Source: Deltaproteobacteria bacterium
GTDB taxonomy: Bacteria > Desulfobacterota > Desulfobulbia > Desulfobulbales > VMSU01
Length of the DNA stretch: 12,415 bases
Direction: 5' to 3'
Assembly: GCA_021789795.1 (NCBI GenBank)
Contig: JAJYJA010000065.1
Location: forward strand, 1 to 12,415
The position numbers and the translations under genes are program-made. The notes under the pieces are model-generated. The model saw only the letters and a program-made list of their open reading frames with translations, did no database searches and was not told where the DNA came from. Positions 1 through 7,275 of this stretch are shown in pieces; positions within the stretch are counted from its first letter, which is position 1, and the number at the start of each line of letters is the position of its first letter.

Positions 1-1
1 C

Positions 2-1009
2 ACCCTGCCCGCCTTGAACTGCCTGCGCCGGCATTATCCCGAGGCCCGCATCGACTGGCTGGTGGAGGAGGCGGCCGCTGAGGCGGTGATCGGTCACCGG
101 GCGGTTGATCGGGTGCTGGTTTCCCGGCGCAAGAGCTGGATTAAGTTGATTAAATCCGGTAGATTTCTGGCCGCTGGGCGGGATTTTTATCGGTTGTGGC
201 GCGAGTTGCGGGCCACCCGCTACGATCTGCTGCTCGACTTTCAGGGGCTGCTGAAAAGCGGCATCTTCGTCTTTTGTGCCCGGGCCCGGCGCAAGGTGGG
301 GTTTGGCCCCGGCATGGAGCACGCCGAGGCCAGTTGGCTGTTTTTAAACGAACGCCTCCCGCCGGTGGCCATGGATCAGCACGCCATCCAGCGGGAACTC
401 CAGCTGCTGGCGGCCATCGGTATCCCCTGCCAAGAGGTGGCGTTTGCTTTTCCAGTGCGGGACGCAGACCAAGATCAGGTCAGGCGGCGGCTGGCGAAGC
501 TGGGCGCTGACCCAAACGAACCGCTGGTGGCCATCAATCCCCTGACCACCTGGCCCAGCAAGCACTGGCTTAACGAGCGCTTCGCGGCGGTGGCGGATCG
601 GCTGGTCGAGATGGGGGTAAGGGTGGTGTTTACCGGCGGCCTTGGGGAGGCGCCGGTCATAGCGGAAAAAATTATCGCCGTCATGCGCCATCGGGATAAG
701 GCGATCAACCTGGCGGGCCGGACCAGCTTGAAGGAGTTGGCCGCCCTTTACGGAATGGTTCGGGTGGTGGTTACCACCGACACCGGCCCCATGCACGTAG
801 CCGCCGCTATGGGCGCCCCGGTGGTGGCCCTGTTCGGCCCCACCGCCCCCTGGCGCACCGGGCCGTATGGTGATAAACATCGGGTGCTGCGGGCGGGGTT
901 GGCCTGTAGCCCGTGCTTTAAGCGGGAGTGCGCGTTCGGGCACGAGTGCATGTTTAAGCTTGGGGTTGATCGAGTGATGACGGAGATTAAGTCTTTGTTG
1001 GTTTTGTAG
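2..1009 (+). CDS. waaC: Lipopolysaccharide heptosyltransferase I-like protein (GT9), 5'-truncated by the window edge
   Basis: Transfers an L-glycero-D-manno-heptose from ADP-heptose to the inner LPS core at the cytoplasmic face of the inner membrane, if the family assignment is right. The open frame runs in from the window edge: the first visible residues are TLPALNCLRRHYPEARIDWL, the stretch that normally follows the N-terminal GDVIHTLPA motif of WaaC, so about 15 residues are missing. Numbering from the codon at 14, the conserved donor-site motif DTGPMHVAAAMGAPVVALFG starts at D256, and the C-terminal cysteine pattern PCFKRECAFGHECM typical of WaaC-type enzymes follows. DFQGLLKS near residue 75 and DQHAIQREL near 121 also match heptosyltransferase I rather than II. 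Codon use is strongly GC-rich, unlike the next gene, whose start lies 9 bp after this stop. Membership of GT9 is near certain; the exact acceptor is inferred. Confidence 0.9.
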   Translation, partial: TLPALNCLRRHYPEARIDWLVEEAAAEAVIGHRAVDRVLVSRRKSWIKLIKSGRFLAAGRDFYRLWRELRATRYDLLLDFQGLLKSGIFVFCARARRKVGFGPGMEHAEASWLFLNERLPPVAMDQHAIQRELQLLAAIGIPCQEVAFAFPVRDADQDQVRRRLAKLGADPNEPLVAINPLTTWPSKHWLNERFAAVADRLVEMGVRVVFTGGLGEAPVIAEKIIAVMRHRDKAINLAGRTSLKELAALYGMVRVVVTTDTGPMHVAAAMGAPVVALFGPTAPWRTGPYGDKHRVLRAGLACSPCFKRECAFGHECMFKLGVDRVMTEIKSLLVL

Positions 1010-1018
1010 AGATAACCA

Positions 1019-1930
1019 ATGGATGTTTCTATAATAATTGTAAACTGGAACACCAAGCAACTCTTGCTAGACTGCTTAGCATCGGTCTATGCTACTATTC
1101 ATGAGCTAGCTTTTGAGGTGTTGGTGGTGGACAACGCCTCGACCGATGGCAGTGTATCGGCAGTAACTGCGTACTACCCTGAGGTAATAGTCATCAAGAA
1201 TTCGGAGAATTTAGGCTTTGCCAAGGCCAACAACCAGGCGCTTCGGATAATGAAAGGCAACTTTGCCTTGCTGTTAAATACCGATGCGCTTTTGACCGAA
1301 GGGGCGGTGGGGCGGCTTTGGCGTTTTATGAACGCGACTCCGGACGTGGGTTTGTCTAGCGGCCAACTTCTTAACGCCGACGGATCAAAGCAAAACACCA
1401 TCGCTAATTTTCCCGCCCTTCTTCCCCTGTTGTTTAATGAAACAGTTCTGCGTTTATTGTTTCCTGATAGATTTCCCAGCAAACACAAAGTGTATGCCGT
1501 GCCAATAGAGGTTGAATCCTGTGTTGGCGCCTGCTTGATGGTGCGTAAGCAGGCTATAACTCAGGTGGGGTTGTTTGATGAACGTTATTTCTTTTTTATG
1601 GAGGAGACAGATTTAGCGTTTGGTATGCGTAAGTTAGGATGGCGTTCATATTTGATTCCAGATGTTAACGTATATCACCTTCAGGGGCAAAGCGCTGGTC
1701 ATCTATTGCAATCAAGGATTATGTTTTATAGATCTCGTTATCAATATATAAAGAAATGGCATCATAAAATTTTACCAGTTTGGATTTGCATACTTATTTT
1801 TCGTTTGATAGTCAATCTACTTTTGAATATATCGGCAACTATTGGTAGCTTGGGGATGATTTCTGGGTGCCGCAGGAGAGTTGTTTTGTATGGTCGTCTT
1901 ATTGGTTGGCATCTTAGTGGGTGTCCATGA
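1019..1930 (+). CDS. GT2 family glycosyltransferase, rhamnosyltransferase (WbbL)-like
   Basis: A GT-A fold inverting glycosyltransferase of 303 residues, probably adding a sugar such as rhamnose to a lipid-linked or LPS-core acceptor at the inner membrane. Visible motifs in order: SIIIVNWN at 4-11, VVDNASTD at 36-43 (nucleotide binding), LLNTDA at 85-90 in place of the usual NPD/DxD metal site, CVGACLMVRK at 168-177, FDERYFFFMEETDL at 186-199 with the catalytic acidic EETD, and VYHLQGQSAG at 218-227. Residues 251-283 are strongly hydrophobic and end in a basic cluster, giving one or two C-terminal membrane segments. The start codon lies 9 bp after the waaC-like stop; only a weak GAGA precedes it. 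Its last bases form ATGA with the next gene. Base composition is much poorer in GC than waaC (14 of 60 G+C at 1741-1800, counted by hand), suggesting separate origin. The sugar donor cannot be read from sequence. Confidence 0.88.
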   Translation: MDVSIIIVNWNTKQLLLDCLASVYATIHELAFEVLVVDNASTDGSVSAVTAYYPEVIVIKNSENLGFAKANNQALRIMKGNFALLLNTDALLTEGAVGRLWRFMNATPDVGLSSGQLLNADGSKQNTIANFPALLPLLFNETVLRLLFPDRFPSKHKVYAVPIEVESCVGACLMVRKQAITQVGLFDERYFFFMEETDLAFGMRKLGWRSYLIPDVNVYHLQGQSAGHLLQSRIMFYRSRYQYIKKWHHKILPVWICILIFRLIVNLLLNISATIGSLGMISGCRRRVVLYGRLIGWHLSGCP

Positions 1931-3027
1931 TTCAGGAGAGGAGTTTTGCTAAGGGCAATGGTCAGTCGTTGGATAACCATAGGAATATCCTGCTGATTCA
2001 ACTTGGAGATATTGGTGATGTGGTGCTTTCAACCCCAGCTATCAGGGCGTTAAAGCAATCATTCCCAAAGGCACGATTGGTGGTGGCGGTGCGCGATAAG
2101 GCGGCTGACCTGCTTATCGGTTGTCCTTGGTGTGACGATGTGCTGCCAGTTCGTAAGGCCGGCGGATTTTGGGGAGAATTGTTTGGGCAGATAGCCTTGG
2201 TCTTGCGTTTGCGGGGAGCTGGGTTTGATTTGGCTATTGACCTTCGTACCGGCACCAGAGGGGCCATTTTAGCTCGTATTTCTGGTGCTGCTCGTCGTTT
2301 GGGGTTTTGGGCGGACAGCGAGCCTTGGTGGCGAAATATGTTGTTTACCGATTTGCTTCGTCATGATTACCGTCCAGAACAGCATGTGATTGATTATCTT
2401 CTTTCTTTGCTGGAGGCATATAACGTTAAGGTATTTAACCGTGAGCCTGAGATTGTAGTTCCGGAATTTGCGCGTAACGAGGCTGATATTTTATTGAAGC
2501 AGATAGTATCTGGCGGACGTAGTTTGGTGGTATTGCAGCCTTTTTCTCTTTGGAGATATAAGGAATTGGTCAAGGAAAGTTATATTGAGTTGTGCCGTTG
2601 GCTAGTGCGTGAACGAAATGTTGTGGTCGTGATCTCAGGGACAAGTCAAGAACGAAGGCAGGCTGCAGAGATAGCGGATATAGTTGGCGATGGATGCTAT
2701 AATTTTGCCGGGCATACTCATCTTTTGTTGTATGCTGCCATGTTGATGCAGAGTCGTTTGGTCATTGGGGTGGATAGCGCCGGAGTGCACATAGCCTCAG
2801 CTGTCGGCTCTCCGACGGTCAGCATATTTGGTCCTTCTTCTCCGGCTTCATGGGGGCCAAAGGGAAACCGACATCTTGTGGTGCAGCGGCGGATGCCATG
2901 CGTTCCATGTCGGATGAGGGGGTGTAATAATAGCGGAATCAGCCGTTGCCTGGAAGAGTTGCCTCTTGAGGAAGTGAGGGCGGCGATTGATCGTCAGTTG
3001 TCCTTGAATTGCCATCATCACTCTTGA
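1927..3027 (+). CDS. GT9 heptosyltransferase, ADP-heptose:LPS heptosyltransferase II-like
   Basis: A second GT9 enzyme, 366 residues, probably adding a heptose to the LPS core. Numbering from the ATG at 1927: LGDIGDVVLSTPAIRAL at 26-42 is the N-terminal acceptor-side motif, with D31 aligning with the catalytic Asp of WaaC; GVDSAGVHIASAVGSPTVSI at 281-300 is the ADP-heptose site; a cysteine cluster (C325, C328, C333, C341) follows as in other family members. The ATG at 1927 overlaps the TGA of the preceding gene (ATGA), which favours translational coupling; a GTG at 1921 would add only two residues. The N-terminus carries about 19 residues before the core fold, slightly longer than usual. The final 89 bp are shared with the opposite-strand GT39 gene. 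WaaF, WaaQ or another heptosyltransferase role are all possible; GT9 membership is secure. Confidence 0.88.
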   Translation: MIQERSFAKGNGQSLDNHRNILLIQLGDIGDVVLSTPAIRALKQSFPKARLVVAVRDKAADLLIGCPWCDDVLPVRKAGGFWGELFGQIALVLRLRGAGFDLAIDLRTGTRGAILARISGAARRLGFWADSEPWWRNMLFTDLLRHDYRPEQHVIDYLLSLLEAYNVKVFNREPEIVVPEFARNEADILLKQIVSGGRSLVVLQPFSLWRYKELVKESYIELCRWLVRERNVVVVISGTSQERRQAAEIADIVGDGCYNFAGHTHLLLYAAMLMQSRLVIGVDSAGVHIASAVGSPTVSIFGPSSPASWGPKGNRHLVVQRRMPCVPCRMRGCNNSGISRCLEELPLEEVRAAIDRQLSLNCHHHS

Positions 3028-4594
3028 CCTTGTAGACTATGATGGCCCCAGTCTGGTGGTTGTGCCAGCGGTTAATTTCAATCAGCTTGTCATTGTTAAG
3101 TTTTGACGGCCAACCGGGAGGGCGGTTGTTTTCTTCCCATAGAAGATACTCTATGTGCCGCCGTTGAAGATTGACGACGAGGTCGTTAACCGAGGCGCCT
3201 ACTAGAGAGGAGTAGGTGTCATCCGGCAGCTTAGGGAACGGGGCTCCTGGTCGGGTTATATTGGCGTAGAAGTGGACAATCCTGATGGTTTGCTCTGAGG
3301 CGGCGATTGTCACCTCCTGGTTGGGTGAGGTGTTTTGGTCCAGAAACTTGCCGATCTGCATAAGGGCGACCTCAGAGATTCCCCTAGCCTCTATGTTCTT
3401 GGGTATGGTGGAGATAATTAGCAGCCCTGTAAGCAATAGTAGGGAGTTTTTTTCTGTTAGCCATCCTGTTTTATTTATTCTTTTGGCAAGTGAGCTGATT
3501 CCGGCAGCGAGAAAGAGCGCGGCAGGAATGATTGCTAGCATCATATAACGATATTCGATGACCCATTGTTGCAGGGTCCGGGCGTACAGGATGCCTATGG
3601 CGCTGGCGCTGAGCAGAGTTAAGAAAATTGCTAGGTCACGATTACTGCTATTATTGCGGCGGAGAAAGGCTCCGATACTGAAGACGGCGATGGTGGTAAC
3701 AGGGTATGACATTGCCTCGAAGAGCCGGTTGGCTATGGTCGCCATTCCGATCAGCCAGACGAAGGAGCGGGCCTCGTCCAGGAAGCAGCTAAGTTGAAAG
3801 TTTTGTTGGTGTGATAGAATGGAGAGAGATTTTCTAAGTTCAGCGTACTGAGGGATGCCGTTGGTTATAGCTGCAATTCCGTCTTGCAATCGGCTGGCTT
3901 GTAGGAATATAGATTTACCATGACCATGAATAATTATTAAGATAGATAATGCTATGATAACAGGAAGAAAGAATAAAAAAACTGTTGTCCACTTTCTTGA
4001 TCTATTAGATATTATGGGAAAACATATAAAGATTGCGGGATATAATAAAAATTCTATTCTTGCCCAGGCGGCGAGAATAAAGCTCAGGCAGGAGATTGGC
4101 AGCAGGATTTTTTTTTGCTCCTCAACCCCTTTGACCAGCCAGTAGAGGCCATATAGGGCGAAGAACCAGGCAACAGGGTCGCGAACAACATCAATGCTGT
4201 TGCTGACCCAGGTTGGTAGAAAGGTCATTACGGCGGTGGTGGCGAGGGATTCTAAAGGGGTAAAGAAGCGTCTAAGCAATCCATTGAGCGGGAAGAGGGC
4301 CAAGGTGCCAAAGGTTATGGAAACGGCCCTGGCGGCCATAAGCCAATCTGGGCAGACTAGGTGAAAGAGGCTGATCAGCGCTGGGGGCAGGGATATAAAG
4401 GTAACGGAGTTAAGGCCAGTCTTCCATTGGCCGATGGCGATGGCGCGGGCCTGTTGTATGTAGATTGAGCCATCCGGATTGATGATGGCGGTTAAATGAA
4501 GGGCGTATAGCCGGATAGCCAGAGCCGCAAGCATCAACATCCACATGCGCCATGGCGCTTGGTGGTTATTTGTTACGGTAGAGAATGTCGTCAT
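2939..4594 (-). CDS. GT39/ArnT-like integral membrane glycosyltransferase
   Basis: A 551-residue polytopic protein resembling GT-C fold, dolichyl-phosphate-mannose/ArnT-type transferases that use polyprenyl-phosphate sugars on the periplasmic side. I count roughly ten hydrophobic helices, the first at about 17-34. The first outer loop carries NPDGSIYIQQA (D41), matching the acidic first-loop motif of the family, and a later loop has DVVRDP at 135-140. The last ~120 residues are soluble and end in a Ser/Pro-rich tail, SPPSLPQEATLPGNG, encoded antisense to the 3' end of the heptosyltransferase II-like gene. The annotated ATG overlaps the upstream GT4 gene by 29 bp with no clear Shine-Dalgarno; M17 (position 4546), immediately before the first helix, would remove the overlap and is a credible alternative. 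Probably the last gene of the minus-strand glycan operon. Substrate unknown. Confidence 0.82.
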   Translation of the reverse strand: MTTFSTVTNNHQAPWRMWMLMLAALAIRLYALHLTAIINPDGSIYIQQARAIAIGQWKTGLNSVTFISLPPALISLFHLVCPDWLMAARAVSITFGTLALFPLNGLLRRFFTPLESLATTAVMTFLPTWVSNSIDVVRDPVAWFFALYGLYWLVKGVEEQKKILLPISCLSFILAAWARIEFLLYPAIFICFPIISNRSRKWTTVFLFFLPVIIALSILIIIHGHGKSIFLQASRLQDGIAAITNGIPQYAELRKSLSILSHQQNFQLSCFLDEARSFVWLIGMATIANRLFEAMSYPVTTIAVFSIGAFLRRNNSSNRDLAIFLTLLSASAIGILYARTLQQWVIEYRYMMLAIIPAALFLAAGISSLAKRINKTGWLTEKNSLLLLTGLLIISTIPKNIEARGISEVALMQIGKFLDQNTSPNQEVTIAASEQTIRIVHFYANITRPGAPFPKLPDDTYSSLVGASVNDLVVNLQRRHIEYLLWEENNRPPGWPSKLNNDKLIEINRWHNHQTGAIIVYKVKSDDGNSRTTDDQSPPSLPQEATLPGNG

Positions 4595-5708
4595 ATAGTT
4601 GGCTGACGTTTTGGATTACCTTAGTCCAGGCGTGCGCTTCCGCAGTCTGGCGGGCGGCCAGTCCCATTGCTTGCCGCTTAGGTTCGTTTAGCAGTAGGAG
4701 AATTTTTTCTCCCACGGCATTGCTGTCGTTTTTGTTTACTATATAACCGGTTATCCCTTCACTGACCAAGTCTTTCGCTCCCACCTGGGTGGAGATGATC
4801 ACCGGTAGGCTTGATGCCATTGCCTCTAGCACGGTCAGGCCAAAGGTGTCGAAGTCGGAGAGCAGGGCATGAACATCGGCGGCGGCGTAAAAATGTTCTA
4901 TTTTTTGGCTCTGGACGCCGGCGAAGATAATTTTCTCTCTTACCCCATGTCGCTCGGCAAGCTTGCCGAATCGCTTTACGTCTCCCTTGCCTACCACCAG
5001 TAGGGTTATAGGGCGTGGGCTGGACGCCTTAGCCTTTGCTAATCCGGAGATCAAGGTGGCGAGGCCTTTGAGTTCAAAGTTCATTCCTACAAACAGGATG
5101 ACAAAGTCCGATGGTGTTATGCCGAATCGAGCGCGAACTTCGTTTCGTACCGCAGCAGGTTTATTTAGGGTGAATTTTTCCAGGTCAACTCCAGGGTGCA
5201 TGGTCCGCATTCTGGAGGTTATTTGCGGGAAGTATCGTTGATAGTGCGCCTTGGAGAGGTTTGATACTGGCAGGAAAAAATTGCAATTGTAGTTGGATAG
5301 TAGTTTTTTTTCTATCCAGTCCGTCATTTGATCGACAAGTCCTAGCCTTTTATCGCGTATTTCGCGCCGCCAGAATCGGTGTGGTACCCCGTGCATGGTG
5401 AACAGATCGGCATGGAATATCCGGTCGTGGGTGTGAATGAGGTCGTAGTGTTCGCGTTTAAGTGTGTTGGCGACGAACCAAGCGAAACTTAATGGACTAA
5501 GAAATCTGGGAAAGGAGATAATGGGCACCTTATGGAAGGTGACAACATCTAACTGCGTCTCCCACTGGTTGGCCAAGACATGGATATCATAGGCCGGGTT
5601 GTGGGCTAGTCCCTCGGTAAGATTAGCGGCGAAGCGCTCCGCCCCGCCGGTTAGGCCGTATTTGGGGATGACTACGGCGATTTTTTTAGGTGGCAACGGG
5701 TTAGTCAT
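4566..5708 (-). CDS. GT4 family glycosyltransferase, RfaG/WaaG-like
   Basis: A 380-residue GT-B retaining glycosyltransferase, probably acting on LPS core in the cytoplasm. Motifs: IAVVIPKYGLTGGAERFA at 10-27 (N-terminal glycine-rich acceptor loop), HTHDRIFHADLFTMHG at 92-107, FVGMNFELKGL at 206-216 opening the C-terminal Rossmann domain, and SDFDTFGLTVLEAMASSLPV at 284-303, the nucleotide-sugar site. The EX7E pair is D287 and E295, so the first acid is Asp. The start ATG overlaps the TGA of the AAA ATPase gene by 4 bp, and the 3' end overlaps the GT39 start by 29 bp, so expression is tied to both. A degenerate copy of its first ~25 codons lies at 7194-7275, on the far side of the ATPase gene. 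Family is certain; the donor and acceptor sugars are not. Confidence 0.9.
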   Translation of the reverse strand: MTNPLPPKKIAVVIPKYGLTGGAERFAANLTEGLAHNPAYDIHVLANQWETQLDVVTFHKVPIISFPRFLSPLSFAWFVANTLKREHYDLIHTHDRIFHADLFTMHGVPHRFWRREIRDKRLGLVDQMTDWIEKKLLSNYNCNFFLPVSNLSKAHYQRYFPQITSRMRTMHPGVDLEKFTLNKPAAVRNEVRARFGITPSDFVILFVGMNFELKGLATLISGLAKAKASSPRPITLLVVGKGDVKRFGKLAERHGVREKIIFAGVQSQKIEHFYAAADVHALLSDFDTFGLTVLEAMASSLPVIISTQVGAKDLVSEGITGYIVNKNDSNAVGEKILLLLNEPKRQAMGLAARQTAEAHAWTKVIQNVSQLYDDILYRNK

Positions 5709-7036
5709 TTATCCGGTAACGCCAAGAGCCAGTTGCTGACCTGGCGACGCTCAATTTTCACTCCTTGCCAGGAGCGAAGCTCCCCCGCTTCATCGAGGGA
5801 GAGGAAAACATTCTGTCCGGCCTGCAGGTAGGGATCGGCAAGGGCGAAGGCGCCCAACTCACGCCGTTCATTATCGCTGGTTAGGGCGACGGCGACCTGA
5901 TAGCGGTCAAAGCTTCGCCCTCCCTCGGAGGACAGGAAATCCAACTCCCGCCCGCTGTCGTTTGTCCCGTAATAGACCGTTGCGCCGCGCCTGAGCAGTT
6001 CCAGAAACACGACATGTTCCAGGCGTAGCGCCAGATTTTCTTCCGGCGGGCGATAGAGGCTCATTAAGCCGGGATCGATGCTGTAGTATTTGCGGCTATC
6101 GCTGAAGACGCGATTCTGCTTCCAACTGAAGCGAGTTACCTCGCACAGGGCAAAGGTCTTGAGCAGGTAGCCGCAGTAGGCGATGATCGTCTCTGGTTTG
6201 GTTTTGATCCCCAAGGCCTGAGCCCGCCGCGTCAGGGAGGCGAAGGTGGTGACGCACCCCGCGCCCGCCATCAGGTAATGAAACAGTTTTTCCAGCAGAG
6301 GGACATTATCGACGCGGAAGCGGCGCACCACATCGTCGAGGATCACCTTGCTCACAATCCCTTTCAGGTAAGAGAGTTTGGTCTCCGGGGCCGGGATGTC
6401 GAAGACTTCGGGGAGACCGCCCTGGGCCAGATACTCGGAGAAGAGCCGATTGATCTCCAGGCGGTTACGGTAATAGTCCGCCGCCGCGGTGACGCTTATC
6501 CCCCGATAGGCCAAAAATTCCCTGAAGCTGAACGGCAGCAGGGGAAATTCGATGAAGCGTCCCGCCAGATTGCTTCCCAGTTCCGAGGAGAGGAGTTCTG
6601 AGTTGGAGCCGGTGAGCACGATTTCGGTTGTTTCACCGTCCCGCTCATAGATGGTGCGGATGAAACGATCCCAGGCCGGCACGTTCTGGATCTCATCGAA
6701 GATAACGAGCCGCTTCCCAGGCTTGGCGGAGACGTTCAGGAACAACTCGTAGACTTGGTTTAGCCGTTCCGGCGTGGTAACTTCCATCAGCCGGAAATCT
6801 TCCAGATTGAGATAGAGAAGATTGGCGGGCTCGATTTGCCCTGCGTCGAGCAGGCGCCTGGCCACCTGTTGAACCAGAAACGATTTGCCGCTCCGGCGGA
6901 AGCCGGTTACGATCTTGATGGGCCGCGAGCCCATGGCCAGGAAGACGCTCTCCTCCAGATGGCGGCGGACGCCGCTCCGCTTCTGAATAAGGCTCTGCCA
7001 CTCGAATAGAACAGCGGTTAAAGTTGCGGTATCCAT
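5705..7036 (-). CDS. AAA family ATPase with DUF4143-type C-terminal domain
   Basis: A 443-residue protein of the AAA_14/DUF4143 architecture, of unknown biological role, common as single mobile-looking genes in bacteria. Visible: Walker A GFRRSGKS at 45-52, Walker B LVIFDEIQNV at 110-119 with D114 and E115, and a sensor-like LTGSNSELLSSELGSNLAGR at 141-160. The middle (about 200-340) is a helical, winged-helix-like stretch. The C-terminal part has VVFLELLRRGATVYYG followed by GRELDFL and YQVAVAL, an E...ExDF...Q-x-V pattern reminiscent of PD-(D/E)XK nuclease folds, though I cannot prove activity. Its stop codon forms ATGA with the GT4 gene, while 239 bp of non-coding DNA separate it from wecB. 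No Shine-Dalgarno precedes the start, and the ribosome-binding region falls inside a 12-bp inverted repeat. It has no obvious job in glycan synthesis. Confidence 0.88.
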   Translation of the reverse strand: MDTATLTAVLFEWQSLIQKRSGVRRHLEESVFLAMGSRPIKIVTGFRRSGKSFLVQQVARRLLDAGQIEPANLLYLNLEDFRLMEVTTPERLNQVYELFLNVSAKPGKRLVIFDEIQNVPAWDRFIRTIYERDGETTEIVLTGSNSELLSSELGSNLAGRFIEFPLLPFSFREFLAYRGISVTAAADYYRNRLEINRLFSEYLAQGGLPEVFDIPAPETKLSYLKGIVSKVILDDVVRRFRVDNVPLLEKLFHYLMAGAGCVTTFASLTRRAQALGIKTKPETIIAYCGYLLKTFALCEVTRFSWKQNRVFSDSRKYYSIDPGLMSLYRPPEENLALRLEHVVFLELLRRGATVYYGTNDSGRELDFLSSEGGRSFDRYQVAVALTSDNERRELGAFALADPYLQAGQNVFLSLDEAGELRSWQGVKIERRQVSNWLLALPDK

Positions 7037-7038
7037 GG

Positions 7039-7099
7039 TTGTCGCCCAATGGGGTGGTTATTGATGGCCTATAATCCCTTTATTGGGCGACAATATCAA
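7039..7099 (-). promoter_or_regulatory. Perfect 12-bp inverted repeat with candidate promoter upstream of the AAA ATPase gene
   Basis: TTGTCGCCCAAT at 7039-7050 and its exact reverse complement ATTGGGCGACAA at 7082-7093 are separated by 31 bp. The inner arm ends only 2 bp before the ATPase start codon (7036). Read on the minus strand, TTGATA (7094-7099) and GATTAT (7071-7076) are spaced by 17 bp, a plausible sigma70 promoter, and the outer arm falls in its spacer. Two readings fit: an operator bound by a dimer, perhaps autoregulatory, or an RNA hairpin that would hide the ribosome-binding site. With the transcription start predicted between the two arms, the DNA-operator reading is favoured for that promoter, and the hairpin reading for longer read-through transcripts from wecB. 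The repeat is directly seen; its role is inferred. Confidence 0.5.
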
Positions 7100-7193
7100 G
7101 AGAAATTATCCGAAGAATGGGCTGGGGGTATGAGCTAATACGGGATTAGACTTGACCTACTGGAAGCCGATTTGACCAGGCCGTTTTCACATG

Positions 7194-7275
7194 AAAAACG
7201 TTCTCCCCCACCGGGGCAAGCCTGTATTTGGGGATGACGATGGCGATTCGTATTTTTCCAGGTGGCGGAGCATGG
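7194..7275 (-). pseudogene. Degenerate 5' fragment of a GT4 glycosyltransferase gene
   Basis: Immediately after the wecB stop, one minus-strand frame reads APPPGKIRIAIVIPKYRLAP followed by VGEN, which matches the N-terminus of the intact GT4 gene (PLPPKKIAVVIPKYGLTGGAE). The two copies share the exact 15-mer gtatttggggatgac (7224-7238 and 5658-5672), and over 15 aligned codons I count about 34 of 45 identical bases. The nearest ATG (7271-7273) is out of frame with the match, and similarity stops at about 7200 where a small imperfect hairpin (7182-7200) occurs, so this cannot make a functional enzyme. It may be the relic of a paralogous gene, or the original GT4 start left behind when the AAA ATPase gene entered the operon. 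The remaining DNA at 7100-7193 shows no gene. Confidence 0.6.

Noticed and set aside
344..1060. 238-residue minus-strand open frame opposite the first gene
   Set aside because: Antisense to the conserved heptosyltransferase; composition is typical of a high-GC shadow frame.
7182..7200. Imperfect hairpin cgttttca/tgaaaaacg as a wecB terminator
   Set aside because: It has a bulged base, a 2-nt centre and no clear U-run after the stem on the minus strand; it may only mark the end of the GT4 remnant.
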